From: Madurella fahalii
Lineage: Eukaryota > Ascomycota > Sordariomycetes > Sordariales
Assembly (NCBI GenBank): GCA_029876055.1
Contig: CM056876.1
Span: forward strand, 4,092,001-4,156,000
Reading direction: 5' to 3'
DNA: 64,000 nucleotides
Shown in pieces: positions 11,135 through 23,396 of this stretch (positions are counted from its first letter, which is position 1; each line of letters starts with the position of its first letter). The position numbers were made by a program, and so were the translations under genes. The notes under the pieces are model-generated. The model was given only the letters and a program-made list of their open reading frames with translations. It was not told the origin of the DNA and did not search any database.

Positions 11135-12360
11135 GATCCCACCATTTCCGCGAGTTCACAGGATAGATACCTACAAGATAATATTGACCTGCTGACTTTG
11201 CGGTTTTGTGACATGACCCTTACCGCCGAATTATTATCCTCGTGATTGTCAACTTCGTCCTTCTTGAAGGCGCAGCATCCCAACGGAAAGAACCCTGGCC
11301 ATTCACGAACACGCGTTTGCTGCACCATCGAATTTCCGTCACCTAACGGTGGAGGACATCCCGGAGACCATTGCCCCGAGAAAAGTTCAACAACCGTACC
11401 TCAAGAGTCCTGCATCCCAAGCCTTGTATGACAGTGGCTTGCCGTTGCCAGGCATTTTTGAATCAGCTGGAACATCCGGAGCATTCTTTGAAGAGTCACA
11501 ATATTGTATTGAACTGTTCCATGGGTCCTGCGCAAAGTCGAGTGCGGTAGGCTTGTTAAGTGCATCGCCGCCATAAGGCCTGAGGCACCAGGATGATAGG
11601 AGGTCTATTCAGCGCTTTTTCTAGTCTGTCAGCAGTCGAGAGTGCGACATTCTCGGTGAAATGCTTCATTGTCTCCATGTTGCGTGGATTGGAGCCAGGA
11701 AACCTTCTCTCATATCTGTAAATAGTTAGTCCTAAATTTCTAAATGTGAGTTTCAAGGTGATTCTAGTAACTGAAGAAACCCATACGCTCATCATCTTTG
11801 CACACTGCGGCTTGAAAATCGGAGTGAGGGCTTTGTGGATAGGCTTATCATCAATGCCAGATTTATTCTCAGAGAGGCCATCCTATATAGTAGCTCTCTC
11901 GATCATACCATCGGTGTTTCTACCCTTTAGACCTCCTTTCATATTTTTGGGGTTCATATCGTGAAAGTTTCGGTATGATGACATGATATATGAGATAGAA
12001 AGAGATGAAAAGGGACGTTTGAAAGATAGGAGGCAGTTGTTTATAGGCTTGATGGCACTGCAACGGAGACTAGAGGATATTCAGTTTCGTGAATCGCACT
12101 AACGTTACTGGTTCTTTAAAAGATTGATTTCCGTGCGTGAAAATGGTTGCAGACGAGGGACAATGATTTCCTGACACAATTAGATGAAGACAATCGACTG
12201 CGCTTCCCGGACTCTTCCCCACTCAGGGTTCCACTAATGAGTTGGTTATTTGTCTAAACAAATATTCGTATTCAAGCAAGGCAGCAAACACCTGGTGGTG
12301 GCTTCCAGTCTCTGATCCTTAAATACCTTACCTAAGTACAGTAGATGTACTTACCCTCAC
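11135..12360. other. Gene-free stretch with one possible minus-strand exon
   Basis: No complete gene is seen. On the minus strand a branch point and acceptor (ACTAACTATTTACAG, ending about 11721) precede an open frame to 11556 reading ERRFPGSNPRNMETMKHF and onward. It looks like an exon, but no partner exon or family was found. It may be a gene remnant. The rest is AT-rich. Confidence 0.3.
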
Positions 12361-15300
12361 CTAACAGTCTCCCGCACGATCCCTGTTCATGACACAAACC
12401 CGCACATTCCCCTCCCGATTTGGCGTCCGGCTGCCCTCGAGGATTTGCGTCTGGCACACGCGGAAGCAGAAAGCATTGCTGTTGCCCACGATGGCCACCA
12501 CGTCATCCCGGCTCTGCGGCTGCCTCTGCGCGTCCGCGCCTCGGAACGCGGCCACGAGCGCGCACCCGCCGCTCTCGGCCCACGAGCACTTCTCCTCGCC
12601 CGTCGCCACGTCCGTGATGCCCGTCCCCGGCAGGCAGTCGTCGATGGTCAGCCCGTTGTCGGTGCCGGGAGGCACGCTCAGCCCGCCGCAGTCCCCGCGC
12701 TCCGCGAGTTGGCCCTCGTCGCCGATGCACGTCATGTCCTGTTGCTGCCCGCCCTCCGAGGGCGGGGTCGGCACCGGGTCGGTGCAAAGCGGCTGCGGGG
12801 CGGCGGTGGTGGTTGGCGTGGGTGTGCAGGGGACGGTGCCGAAGAAGGAGATGCCGAAGGAGAGGGTGCCCGTTATGCCTGGCGTGAAGAGGAGTTGGAG
12901 TTCGGTTTGGCCTTTTTTTTTTGGTTGGGTTACGGAAAAGAGTCAGCTTCAGGGAGAAGGGGTACTAGTATGGAAGGATACTGGATTCGGAAAGAAAAAA
13001 AATTGAAGGGGGGGCAAGGGGCCCACACAACGTACCTTGCCCGTTCGGGTTCATCCAGTTGATATCGATGTTCTCACCCCCGGTACCGCTGCTGAACGGT
13101 ATGGTCCCAGGACCTGCGTCAACCTGCCAGTTCTGAATAAGATCTCTGGGTTGCACTGTAAATCCGCCGCTAACCGTCGCGCTCCACTGGCTTCCCGCAG
13201 CGTCGGCGAAAGGTATGAAGATGACGATGCCCGTGCGGCCCTGCGGCACTGACACGACCACGTTGCCCTGCACCACCTGTGATCTGGACTGGCACTCGCC
13301 GGTGCTGGTTGGTGTCGCCGTGGTGGGAGACGCTTGGCTGATGGTTGTGGGTGGCGTGCCGGTCGATGCCGTCGATGCCGTCGATGACGGCGAGGTGCTG
13401 GACGACACAGAGGTGCTGGACGACACAGAGGTGCTGGACGACACAGAGGTGCTGGACGACACAGAGGTGCTGGTGGATATGAGAGTAGTGGTGCTGGGCG
13501 GGCTAGAGACTGTAGACGGAAAACTGCTGGTGCTGGTGCTAGAGAATGTTGTTGTGCGAGTCCCGTACAGCGAATCAAGGATGCTTTCCATAGCAATAAT
13601 CGTTGCCAGATCCGCAGCTGTGTTGCCATCGTATGTGCCGAGGTTTTCAAATGTGACAACGGCGAACGGCGCTAGAAAATATCACGAGTTAGGATGCTAA
13701 CTGTATGGACATGTCGAATTATCCGCATGCGAACAACTTACCAATGGGAGCTAGGAAGTTTGTGGGACTGGGGCTGCAAGCTGCGATATTGGAACATGTG
13801 GTTGCACAGTCTAGTGTTGGAGCAGGGATGCAGAATGTCTCGCACTCGGATGTTGTCGTCGTCGTGCATTCATCGTCATCATCATCGCCGCCACCCGGGG
13901 GAGGCGGCGGTGGGGGAGGCTTATACTAGTTGTCAGCTCCGGCATAGGGCGATATTCAATGGGTTGGGTCAGGCATATTACTTACCGGGGGAGGCGGAGG
14001 CGGTGGCGGTGGAGGAGGCTGCGGGAAGAGTTATTATCAGTTCGGGCCTCCAAAAGAGAGCAATGCAATGTCCCAAGCTTACTGGAGGAGGGGGTGGAGG
14101 AGGAGGCGGCGGAGGCTACGATCAATTCAGTCAGTACTGGCTTCATACAATGAAAAGTTGGAGCAGCTGTGCACTTACGGGCGGTGGCGGAGGCGGGAAT
14201 CCACCTCCGTCATCGTCAGACGTGGTTGTTGTGGTTGTTGGTATACCACCTGGAGATGTTGGTGATCCTGTGGTTGGGGGCGGCGTCGCTGTCGTCTCGT
14301 CACTTGTTGATGAGGCTTGCTCAGAAGTTTCTGGCCCCGTGTCACCTTGATCGGTAGTGCCCAGTGTGGGGGTAGTTGCCGTGGGTTCACCAGAGGTTTC
14401 TTGCTCTGAGCTGCTTCCTTGTCCTGTCGTCTCTTGGCCCCCTCCTGGAGTTGTTGTTGTGGTTTGGTCAGAACCACTACTGGTAGGCTGACTGGTCCCT
14501 CCAAGTCCAGAGGTAGGTTGCGTCGAGAGACTTCCTTGGCCAGTAGTTGGTTGCCCAGAGAATGTTGTTTGCTCAGAGGTCGATGTACTTTGACCCGACG
14601 TTGGCAGGGCAGAACCGGATTGGCTAGGCTGGCCAGAGGTGGATTGGCCGGAAGTCACCAGCCCAGATGTGGGATTACCCGTCGCGCCGTCCGAAGATGC
14701 GCTGCTGCTTCCACCGGGCCCAGTTGTCAGAGATGCAGTTGTCAGAGACCCAGTCGTCTGCCCTGGCTGAGTTCGTGGAATAGTTGGCGGCGGTGGAGGG
14801 GGATCGATACCACCGCAATTAAGGCACGGCGTGCATGTCAGGCATGGCCCGATGCAAAATGCCTCGCAGGGGTTCCCGCAGCCGCTCGAGCACGTTGGTG
14901 ACGGACGGCCGGAGGAGATCGTCACAGTCGGATTGTTCGACTGGGCAGACGATGTATCATACGGAAATGGGGGAGGGAAGAAAGTTGTTGTCAATCCCAG
15001 ATCTGTATTGGAGATTCGGAACGGAGGCGCTTGGATGCTGGACTGCGCAACGAAGGTTGTGGGCTGGCTCGTTATGTTGATGTTCCAGAAAGGGATGGCA
15101 GTGGTGACGACTAAGGGGGTTTGTTAACGGCTACCTTTCCCCTTCAAACACACTCCATATGCTCTAGATGGATGGGCAGAATACAGACAGGACATCTCAC
15201 CTGGAGGAATGCTGAGTGTAGTAACATCAATCGATGAAGTTCCATTGTACCTCCACGTCACGGACGAGGTAAACGGCGGGAATGTGTAGGTTGTGGCGCT

Positions 15301-18300
15301 CGATAGCTGCCATTGGGGGAGTATGAGGCTGCAGGGAGGCTGGCAGAAACCCAGGTGATTTGCTCCGCTCCAGAGGGCGGGATCTAGGAACGTACGAGAT
15401 CCAGTTCCCAAGGTGTTGTTAGCTTCCGGGTCGTTCCCCAGCGCGACACCCCCCGAGCCGATATCCAAGCCTTGGCCGCCGAGAGCGCCCCAGACGCTGA
15501 TCTCTGTCGTGTCGCCGCTGAAATGGTGTCAGGACGATATCATCCCCAATTGCCAAAACGTATAGTTGACAAGGGACTCACAACTGTATGAAGTCGTCTG
15601 TCTGGCGCACTGGCGCAACGATACCACTAACTTGTTATTAGCAAGCCCTACCTAGACACTCGCTCGATTAGATTGTGTTGGTGGATACGAACCCTTTCGG
15701 ACTTATCATTTCGATCACGCCCCTTGTGGAGAGTCCAAAAATCCAAAAACGGCCAGTGAAGGAGGTCTCAATCATGCGCTGCTGGCACGATTCCGTAGTC
15801 AAACAAGTTTGCTGATAGGACAATCAGGCATATAAGAAAGGGCAGGCCAACGTGTTGAATCTGAGTCTGTACTTACATTAGAGAGCGAGTCGTATCCAGC
15901 ACCGTATATCATGATTCTGGAGGAGCCCAACGCTCTCAATCCCCAGGCCATGACGCAGTTAGCGTCGGGGCTGCAGTCTGAGAAGTCGGGATCGCCGGGG
16001 AAAGTAAGATCGGGGACAACGGTGGTCGCATTGGATATATGCTGCCAGTATGGCGACTCGCCCAGCACGGTGGCCAGATAGGCGGTTCTTGCACCGAAGA
16101 ACTGGTATTGGTAGAGTGAATTGTGTTCTGACGCGGTAGCATAGAACCACGAAGGACTGGTGGACTCAACTAACATGCCGCGACCGGAGAAGACATCGAG
16201 ACGTGAGCTGGCGGTGCTACTCGAATTCCACCCCAGCCCCTTGGCAGCGTCTAAGTCGCGGTCGGCAGCCCTTGACAATCCCCAAGTCAGCCACTTCATT
16301 GAAGAATTACCGACAAAAGTCGGTCCGAGGACTCGAAGGAGCAAATGACGCCATACCAAAGCCAGAGGTTCTCAAAGTAACCCGATGCGGTCCCCGTTAC
16401 ATGGAGCATCAGGGCCGCGCCCGTGCAGTCGGCTTTGACGGTCCCGTTTCGCAGTACAGCATGCCTGCACTCCTGAGTCTGGAGATCCGACCCAGACGCT
16501 CCGCCCACACGAAAATGGCAGTCCCACATGCCGGCGCGCCCTTGGCTACCCGATTGCATGTTCCATTCCATTAGGATAGCTCCCGCAGCTGGTCCGCGGA
16601 CTGTGAAGAGGAAATCCGAGATCTCCACCGAGCCAATGTCACCAGTGTCTCCCACCCTGGGGCCCGGATCAGCAGCGTATCTATCTCTGAGTTATCGTGG
16701 ATTGGTGGACTTACCTCACAACAACTTGGGGATCACTCTGGTTCTGGAAAAACGGCCCGGAGGCCATGATTTGAGACCAACCTATCCCGCCGGAACGCAA
16801 TGATTAGCCTTACGCTTTTTCCATTGCCAGGTTCGTAGGCTGCTTACCTTCACCAACGAGAACCGACCCCGCAGGGACGAATACAGTACGCTCCACCGCA
16901 TAGATACCAGCGGGGAAGAAAATGGGTCTGTCATGGTGGCTCTGGAGGAGTGCATTGATGGCGTCCGCCTGGTCACCCGTCCCATCGTTCCTAATACCGC
17001 GTTGCGTAGCCACAATGAAGGAACTGGCCGTCGTGTCCTCGTACTGCGGCCGGGACCTCTCGAAGAACCTCTGGCGGGTGGGGTCCAAGAGGCGCTGATC
17101 CTTGGAGGGGGGCGGCTCGACCAAGCCGAACACGTAGTTATTGCTGCCTCGAATTGACGTGAATCGCGGGCCCAGAGACCACAGCTTAACCGTGACTGGC
17201 GCGTCGAAGCCACCGAGATAGTCTTTGCCGTCCATGCCGGGCTCGAATACGGTCGCCACGACTCTCTGGAGAAGCAGGTTGTCGAGCACAATGCGTGGGA
17301 GGAAGTCGGGGTTGACGGCAATCGCACATGGAACGTCGGTGAACTGAGAGTCTTTTATTTTTTTTCCCCGATTTTAGAGTCAGCGCCTCGCGACACAGCC
17401 ATGGACACACATTCAGATGCAACGATGGTGGCGCCTTACCGCTAATGACAATAGAACCGGTCCCTTGGCCGTCTGCCCTGGTTTGAGTTAGGTCGAATGC
17501 TGTCTCACATTCCATCACTCTGACACTCTTCCAGGTGGAGATCCACGCCCACGTCATGGACACGGCCGTCTCACAGCGGTAGAATTCGAGGTTTCGTGCT
17601 GTGAACTGCCGAGTTCCAGCTGACAGGCCAACCTTGCCGCCATGGAACACTAGGTCGCTGGCGAATCCGCCGTTTCCCTAGATTGTGTTAGACTCCCTTT
17701 TTCGTTGTTCTGCCCATGGCACGGTAAGTAGACTCACATCAACCATTGAGATACCCACGGCGTTTGTGTCGGTCTCGATGGCGTCAGGCATGACAAATGC
17801 TAGGTTCTGGAGACTGTTTGCCTTCCCCGGCTGCCAGAGGAGCCCGGTGGGTGGATACGTCCGTGTCGCCGTATGGATGAGATCTGGCATTCGCGTTAGG
17901 TCGAAAATGATATTTCTAATCTGCTGGTAATTTTGGCCATGATAGTCCGGATCGGTGGGAGGAAGGACACCATTCGTGGCACTCCCCTGTGCGGCATGGC
18001 CGCTAGCATCGATGAGTGCGATGCCAGTGAAATTTCCCGTTCCTTTTATAACGGGTCGGTTTGTCGGGTCTCCGACGAGCTGGGTATAGTAATACCTGTT
18101 CACGACCGACTGTGAGACCTGCCCTAGTGACACTACTATCGAATCATAGGTAATTACGTACTGCGTAATGGGCGAGTTTATCAAGTATGTTCCACCCTAA
18201 TGGTCTGTTCTTAGCCGTGCTAGGCCGCGATCTTAGCGGTCTATCACAAACTCACCGGGAAATAAACCAGGGCCTGTTCGCCGATTTAGCACGTATTTAC

Positions 18301-18963
18301 GCCTTGCAGTTGCCAGACGGCGGGTGAACATAGAGAAACTCACTCCCTTTGTAGTTGAGGAAGCGCACCCGGGGCCACAACGGTTTCCTGCCGCGATAGC
18401 CCGATTGATGGCCTGGGTATCATCCGTCCGACCGTCACCTCTGGCCCCAAAATCCTTCACGTTGCGAAAGAAGGGGTATAGTGAGCTGTCCTCAGCCAGA
18501 GGCATCTAATAGCAGCGATTGTGAGTTAATCCTCGGCTACAACCCCAGGACTCGATCTGATCTTAACCCACCTGCCCATGGGCAATGTTTTCCATCCAGA
18601 ATGTGACATTTTGCCTCTTGAAGATCACACTTGGAACTCTCGGTCTAAGAACGTGTTCAATACTGAAGTCCTCCAAATCACTGGCCAAGCGGACTCCTCG
18701 TTTGCCTGGGAACGGAAGCTTGGATGAAGCTTGTCGTCTGCGCAACTTGGGGAAAGGAAGCCGACGAGGCCAGCGCGATCCAAGAACGCCCGAGTTCTTA
18801 GTCCACACTCCAGTTTAGCTAACAATCTTTCCAATTCACAATGGAGGGAGTTCCAGTTTTTACTTACACCCAAGGTAAGAGGTTCTGAAGCACGCCGCGT
18901 CCCCTGCGGTCTGGCAGTGGCCCAGACGCACAGGAGAAGCAATACAAACGCCCAGTGCCTCAT
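12361..18963 (-). CDS. Giant secreted GH55-type beta-1,3-glucanase with polyproline linker and Cys-rich tail
   Basis: Nineteen exons sum to 5277 nt (1758 residues plus stop): 18868-18963, 18572-18796, 18344-18505, 18256-18273, 17738-18196, 17440-17677, 16848-17351, 16715-16781, 16357-16656, 15877-16270, 15693-15781, 15582-15626, 15201-15517, 14179-15110, 14083-14115, 13986-14018, 13742-13919, 13036-13671, 12361-12911. A signal peptide (MRHWAFVLLLLCVWATA) is followed by the two pectate-lyase-like beta-helix modules of GH55: FRNVKDFGARGDGRTDD, YYYTQLVGDP, then GIRNDGTGDQADAINALL and DVFSGRGMLVEST...SEHN. GH55 enzymes cut beta-1,3-glucan. After the catalytic part come a Cys/Pro module, a Ser/Thr/Gly/Gln-rich mucin-like stretch, 36 consecutive prolines, more Cys modules and a Cys-rich end. 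The donor at 15692 (GTTCGT) is the weakest junction. Activity of the tail is unknown. Confidence 0.9.
13392..13470. repeat. 18-bp minisatellite in the GH55-like gene
   Basis: The unit GAGGTGCTGGACGACACA is repeated about four times almost without change. On the minus strand it encodes repeated TSVSSS-type hexapeptides in a Ser/Thr-rich linker, so it expands or shrinks the linker in frame. Confidence 0.85.
13986..14115 (-). other. Two 33-nt all-proline exons (exons 15 and 16 of the GH55-like gene)
   Basis: Exons 14083-14115 and 13986-14018 are each 33 nt, phase 0 at both ends, and encode eleven prolines each. Introns of 63, 64 and 66 bp surround them. With six prolines ending exon 14 and eight starting exon 17 they make a run of 36 prolines. 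Intron sequences are unrelated to each other. Confidence 0.85.
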
Positions 18964-19915
18964 CGGGACAGATCCGTGTCGTTTCCCCTCGCTGCACAAG
19001 CTCAATATTGTAGAAGTTGCTGTTAAACTAAATGATCTAGGGAAGAACGAAGAGGTAGGAGGCGACTGCAACAACAGGGTTCGACCAAACCCAGGGAAAC
19101 AAGAAAAACCAGCCTACCATCAACGACTAGCTAATTACGTAACTATCCTTATCTCGGAAGCAATTGTTGTCGTATGTACTATGCATTCGGATCGTGTCGG
19201 CTCTGTCAGTCTCCCTCGTCTATTCACGTGGACGGCATACCGCGTCGCATTTTGGATCTCAGTTGTACCTTCATGTACCTCTTGTATTTTTGTTTATCTG
19301 CACGCTCTATCAGCGCCATGCATCGAGATGTTGTGAATGACCATAGACATCTAGGTTCGCGATGACGTGAGATTGCTGATGGTAGCACACAATGCTGACA
19401 GGAAGACGGGAAGTAAGCACCATACAGACGAATATACACAACCATTGAGTGCTGTTGGGTGGTTGTGACGTACAGTAATACTACTACCACGGAACCTCGA
19501 GTTTGCCCAGGTATCGCCAACCTGCGGTATCATTTAAAGTCTCCCTCTGCTAAACTTTGATTAGTTCCGCACCGCTAGGTGGCGAAACCCGATACATACT
19601 TGCTTGGTAATAATGGACCCGCGGACAGCTACTTTACAAGGTGTCATATGATAATGGAGTGAGCTATTGTCCCGGGGTGACTCGGCAGGGACAAGAAGTG
19701 GTTTCGGGGTCGTGCATGCCAGAAGACTCGACTTATCTCGACAGGGATTAGACCAAGCAATACTCTAGCTGTTGACTAAGGTGCTGGAAGAGGCACGCCA
19801 TGAAAAGTACGTATGGTTAGATGAGATAGTCGTCCACATATCCCATTCCTTGGTGGCAGTACCTTAGCAACACCACGTTCTTTCCATCTTAACTTCGCCT
19901 TCTGTGCAACATCCC
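18964..19915. other. Divergent intergenic region between the GH55-like and metalloprotease-like genes
   Basis: No gene is seen. This is the shared upstream region of two divergently transcribed secreted-protein genes. No specific regulator motif is clear. Confidence 0.4.
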
Positions 19916-21252
19916 ATGCCAAGCTTCAACTATTGGAGAATGGCGGCCAATATTGTTTGGGCCCTAAGTTTTGTCCTCCTCCTTCTCCCAGATCCGGCAT
20001 TTGGCCAGCTCCGCCAAATCGACGATGTCTTCGAAGTCCACCGAGGAAACCCACTTCTCAATGGCGGGTGCGATGACGAGTTTGCTCTCGACACAAATGG
20101 CCGGCGCCATATTGACAACATCTGGGAGGACTGCTATCAACTTGTCAACGCTGCAGTACGTGTGCTGGACCTAGCTCTAGACAACACCGTTCCAGGCCAG
20201 CAGAGGGATGCACGACAGCTGAGTACTACCTTCTTCGGCACACCAGCCCCTGACACTGCTGGTGGTGACCAAATCATCATGAACTTCCGAGGTGTGTGTG
20301 TGTATTTGTTTCAAGGGTCTAGAGGTGGACTCAAATGCGGAATTAACCCTGTCGTTTAGCTTGGTTTCAAGACGTGAGGCAGTTCATGGAGGGCGGAAGG
20401 ACAGGTTTCAACGGCGAGCATTATATTCTCTTCTGCCACGATACTTGGCTTCAGAGAAGGGCATGGACCGACAATGCACAGCAAGACGGCGGGCTCGTTC
20501 TTGACGGGAATAGTCAGCCTGTCCCGCTTCAAAATATTGAACAGTACGCCGGTTTCATGCATGACGGCCTCGTGCCCTACTGGGCGGCGGAGTTCGAGGA
20601 GTACATCTTTGACGAACCTTACACCCGGGCGGGCAACAGGTTCTGCGGAGGCCCTCGTCATGGCAACTTTGCCGCAACCCAAGAGCAGACACGCAGGAAG
20701 ACGGTGACCGTCTGTCCATATGGTTGGAGGAGGGCCCCTCCCCGATTACCTCTTGACCGCCTTGGGGAAGAGCAAGTAAATGCAAACCAGCGGATACAGA
20801 CTTTTGGTTGCGCCGCCATGAATCTGTTTCACGAGTAAGTTCGCCGTGTCAGGAAGCTAAGTTGTTCGTACCTACTGGGACTGATGACGGTGGATAGACT
20901 TTTCCATGTCGTCGAGGGCAATGGGATCACCGACGATTCGCAAGTTAGCGCAAGTGGGTGTTCGGTCTTCATTTCCATTTCACTCCCCTGGCGGGACGGA
21001 GACGCCTCAGTGAGCCGTTACGCTAACCTTCTGACGCTGTCAACAGCCTCCAGGGATGTAATTCACATAGCTAGTATAGCCGCTGCGACATTTTTGGGAA
21101 CCGGGAACCCCGCGGCTTACGATAGTATTAGAGCGGCACCGGAAACATATACTTGGTTCGCGCTCGCGGCATGGCACTATCTCGATGGCCAGCCCCCAGC
21201 TTTCTTTCGAGGAGGCAGGGCTGAGGTGCTCCCCGGCACGCCGCCACCGTGA
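19916..21252 (+). CDS. Secreted HExxH metalloprotease-like protein
   Basis: Exons are 19916-20291, 20360-20834, 20898-20953 and 21047-21252 (370 residues). The ATG at 19916 opens a signal peptide (WRMAANIVWALSFVLLLLPD). The intron 20835-20897 splits a glutamate codon; splicing creates NLFHELFHVVEGN, a zincin HExxH motif with His283, Glu284 and His287. The tail YTWFALAAWHYL recalls the tyrosine-containing region of deuterolysin-like (M35-type) enzymes, so a secreted zinc endopeptidase is likely. The third zinc ligand is not certain. The last intron (20954-21046) is 93 nt and stop-free, so its retention would add 31 residues in frame. A second possible start lies nine codons down. Confidence 0.7.
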
Positions 21253-21542
21253 CACTCGGGGCGTTCAGCGATCCCGATTCTTCGCCCGTGATGTCTAAGA
21301 GGCCAAATCAACGGAGGCGGGGAGCGTATGTCCAAGTCGCCCTCATTACGGGAATTTTAAATAAGAGACGCAGAAGGAATGGTGCAGAGGGCAGATAGAG
21401 ACTAAAACCACCGAAAAGAGACCTCCGTGGGTCCAGGGTACAGGAGATACTTCATACTCAATATATTGGGTCAGCGCTCATTGCAAATGGCGACCTCTGC
21501 TACAACTTCAAAGGTATCTTAGTGATTGGTTCGGGAATCTTA
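21253..21542. other. Short intergenic gap between convergent genes
   Basis: Nothing recognisable is seen beyond expected 3' untranslated sequence. Confidence 0.4.
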
Positions 21543-22513
21543 TCAGATCCTCACATTCGGCAAGAAAGCCACATATTCGTCTTCCCACCCAACCGCTCCG
21601 CTCTCCTTCAACTGCTCTTCCCAGAGTTCTTTCACACTGATGACATCCTCGGGAATCCACACATTCGGGGGCACAGCAGAGCGTGGCCGCTGACGTTTGA
21701 CCCTTTCGACAAACCGGGCTTCCTCATGCGGACCCTTCCAGAGCACAACGTACATGAAAACATCACAATGTACCTGTCCGCATCTCACTCCATTATCACT
21801 AGCGGTGCCGGGAGGCCACGTCATGGAGCCGTCAAGCCACCCAGCCAGAGGCTCCATCAAATACGCCATGTATTGCCGCGCCGTCTCGCCGGAAATGCCA
21901 ATGGCATATGGATACCGCAGCGCCTCGAGTCCTGCCACGGCAGCGCGCGCGGCGGGCTCCATGGCCGGAGGGAAGAAGACTCGCCGCAGCTGCGTGTGGC
22001 CCGTCAACGGAGTCCTGTCGCTGAGCGACGGACCAAACTCGCCGCCAGCAGCCGCCGAGGGCGGCGGGGAAGACGGTGGCGCCAGCGCGGAGAGGGCGCT
22101 AATCAAGTCTCGTGACGCCTGCGAGGCTGCGAAGGTAACCTGGGCCTCGCGGGTATCCCAGACTGAGAGTCGTTAATTAGGGCCGGGAGCAGTTCGTGGT
22201 CTGAGTGAGACAGGTAACACCTTGGGGGAAGGAGTGGTTGGAGAGAGAGAGGAGGGTGGGGGTGGGGGGTGGGGAGGGACCTACCCGTCATGAGCAAGGC
22301 AGCGCGCGGATGCCGGGGGCGGGATGAGCTTGAAGTGACGGGGCCCCAGGAGCTGCGATGGTGGCCGGGAACATTGCGTAGTGGAAGGATGGCTGATCCG
22401 ACGCGCTCGGCGAGGTCAGCACCAACCTCGATTGATTCTGTCTCGGCCAAAGCCTCCGGGATGCTGAATCGGGTAAACGTGGTGTACCGTAACCGCTGAG
22501 ATGCTTCCGCCAT
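21543..22513 (-). CDS. Hypothetical protein, 282 residues
   Basis: Two exons, 22285-22513 and 21543-22162, split by a 122-bp intron with a CT-rich 5' half, give 849 nt in frame. The protein starts MAEASQRLRYTTFTRFSIPE, has a helical middle (REAQVTFAASQASRDLISAL), an Ala/Pro/Ser-rich bridge and a conserved-looking tail rich in aromatic residues (MTWPPG, DVFMYVVLWKGP, GWEDEYVAFLP). No signal peptide or membrane segment is seen. No family is recognised. Confidence 0.6.
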
Positions 22514-23396
22514 GGGAGCTCATGAGGTGCGCTTACTCCGTACGGCGGACGGGAACCGAGGTGATCGTTGACACCCCTCAAGCGGTGGGCGAGGAGCCAC
22601 GGATAGGTACTGTAAAATTACACAGCCTAACGGTAGGAAACCTCCTATCTCTGATGTGTTACCGGTTGCAGACGAAATATCCGCTTATGCGGGGAGAAGA
22701 AACTGGTTTTACGCGAGGGAGTATGCCCCCATGATCCAATAGAACTAAGGCAGTACTAACTAATTACCTCGCGAGACTAGGCGCTTCCTTTAATTCTTGA
22801 TTTAAGATCACGCGAGGATGACGAGTGCCGGCCTAAGGTTGGGGTGTTGCTTACTAAAGCACCTTTCTCTCCTATCATCTTTCCCGTGGACCGTTCGCCC
22901 AAATGACGGCGCATCACATAAGTAACACAACTCCTTTGGTAGGGACATCGATAGGTACTATACAGTACTATAGTATTACGCACTTTCCCGGGTGTGTGGG
23001 TATGGTACAGGGTGTTTCTTCATGTGCAGTTACATATCTTAATACTGTACCTATAGTCAGGCCCACACGACTAATCCTTGGTAAGAATATACCCCGCGCC
23101 ATATGAACAAGCTGCTGATGTCAGATACACCCCGGCCGCATGCTTCCGGAGCTCGTTTTACAACACATGCTCAATGACCGGAGAAGAGCTTCGTCTACCG
23201 GGCTTCCGGCACTAATGGAAAGCCGAGCCGATGGTGTGGTCGAAGGCATGGGTTCCCCTTTCGATGCAAGGGTTCCCGCAATCCAATCCCCTCTCCGGGC
23301 AGTTCGCGAGCCCCCAGTACATTCCCATCCTCAACACAACAAGCAACTCTGATCACGTAGCGCCAGTAATCGATTAGCTCTGTCTTGTGCGTCACG
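22514..23396. other. Gene-free stretch
   Basis: No gene is seen. AT-rich in the middle (22740-22990) with short palindromic words such as GGTACTATACAGTACTATAGTA. Confidence 0.4.

Noticed and set aside
12389..13062. Long plus-strand frames opposite the GH55-like 3' end
   Set aside because: GC-rich shadow frames; the minus-strand exons have clear family motifs, introns and a divisible total length.
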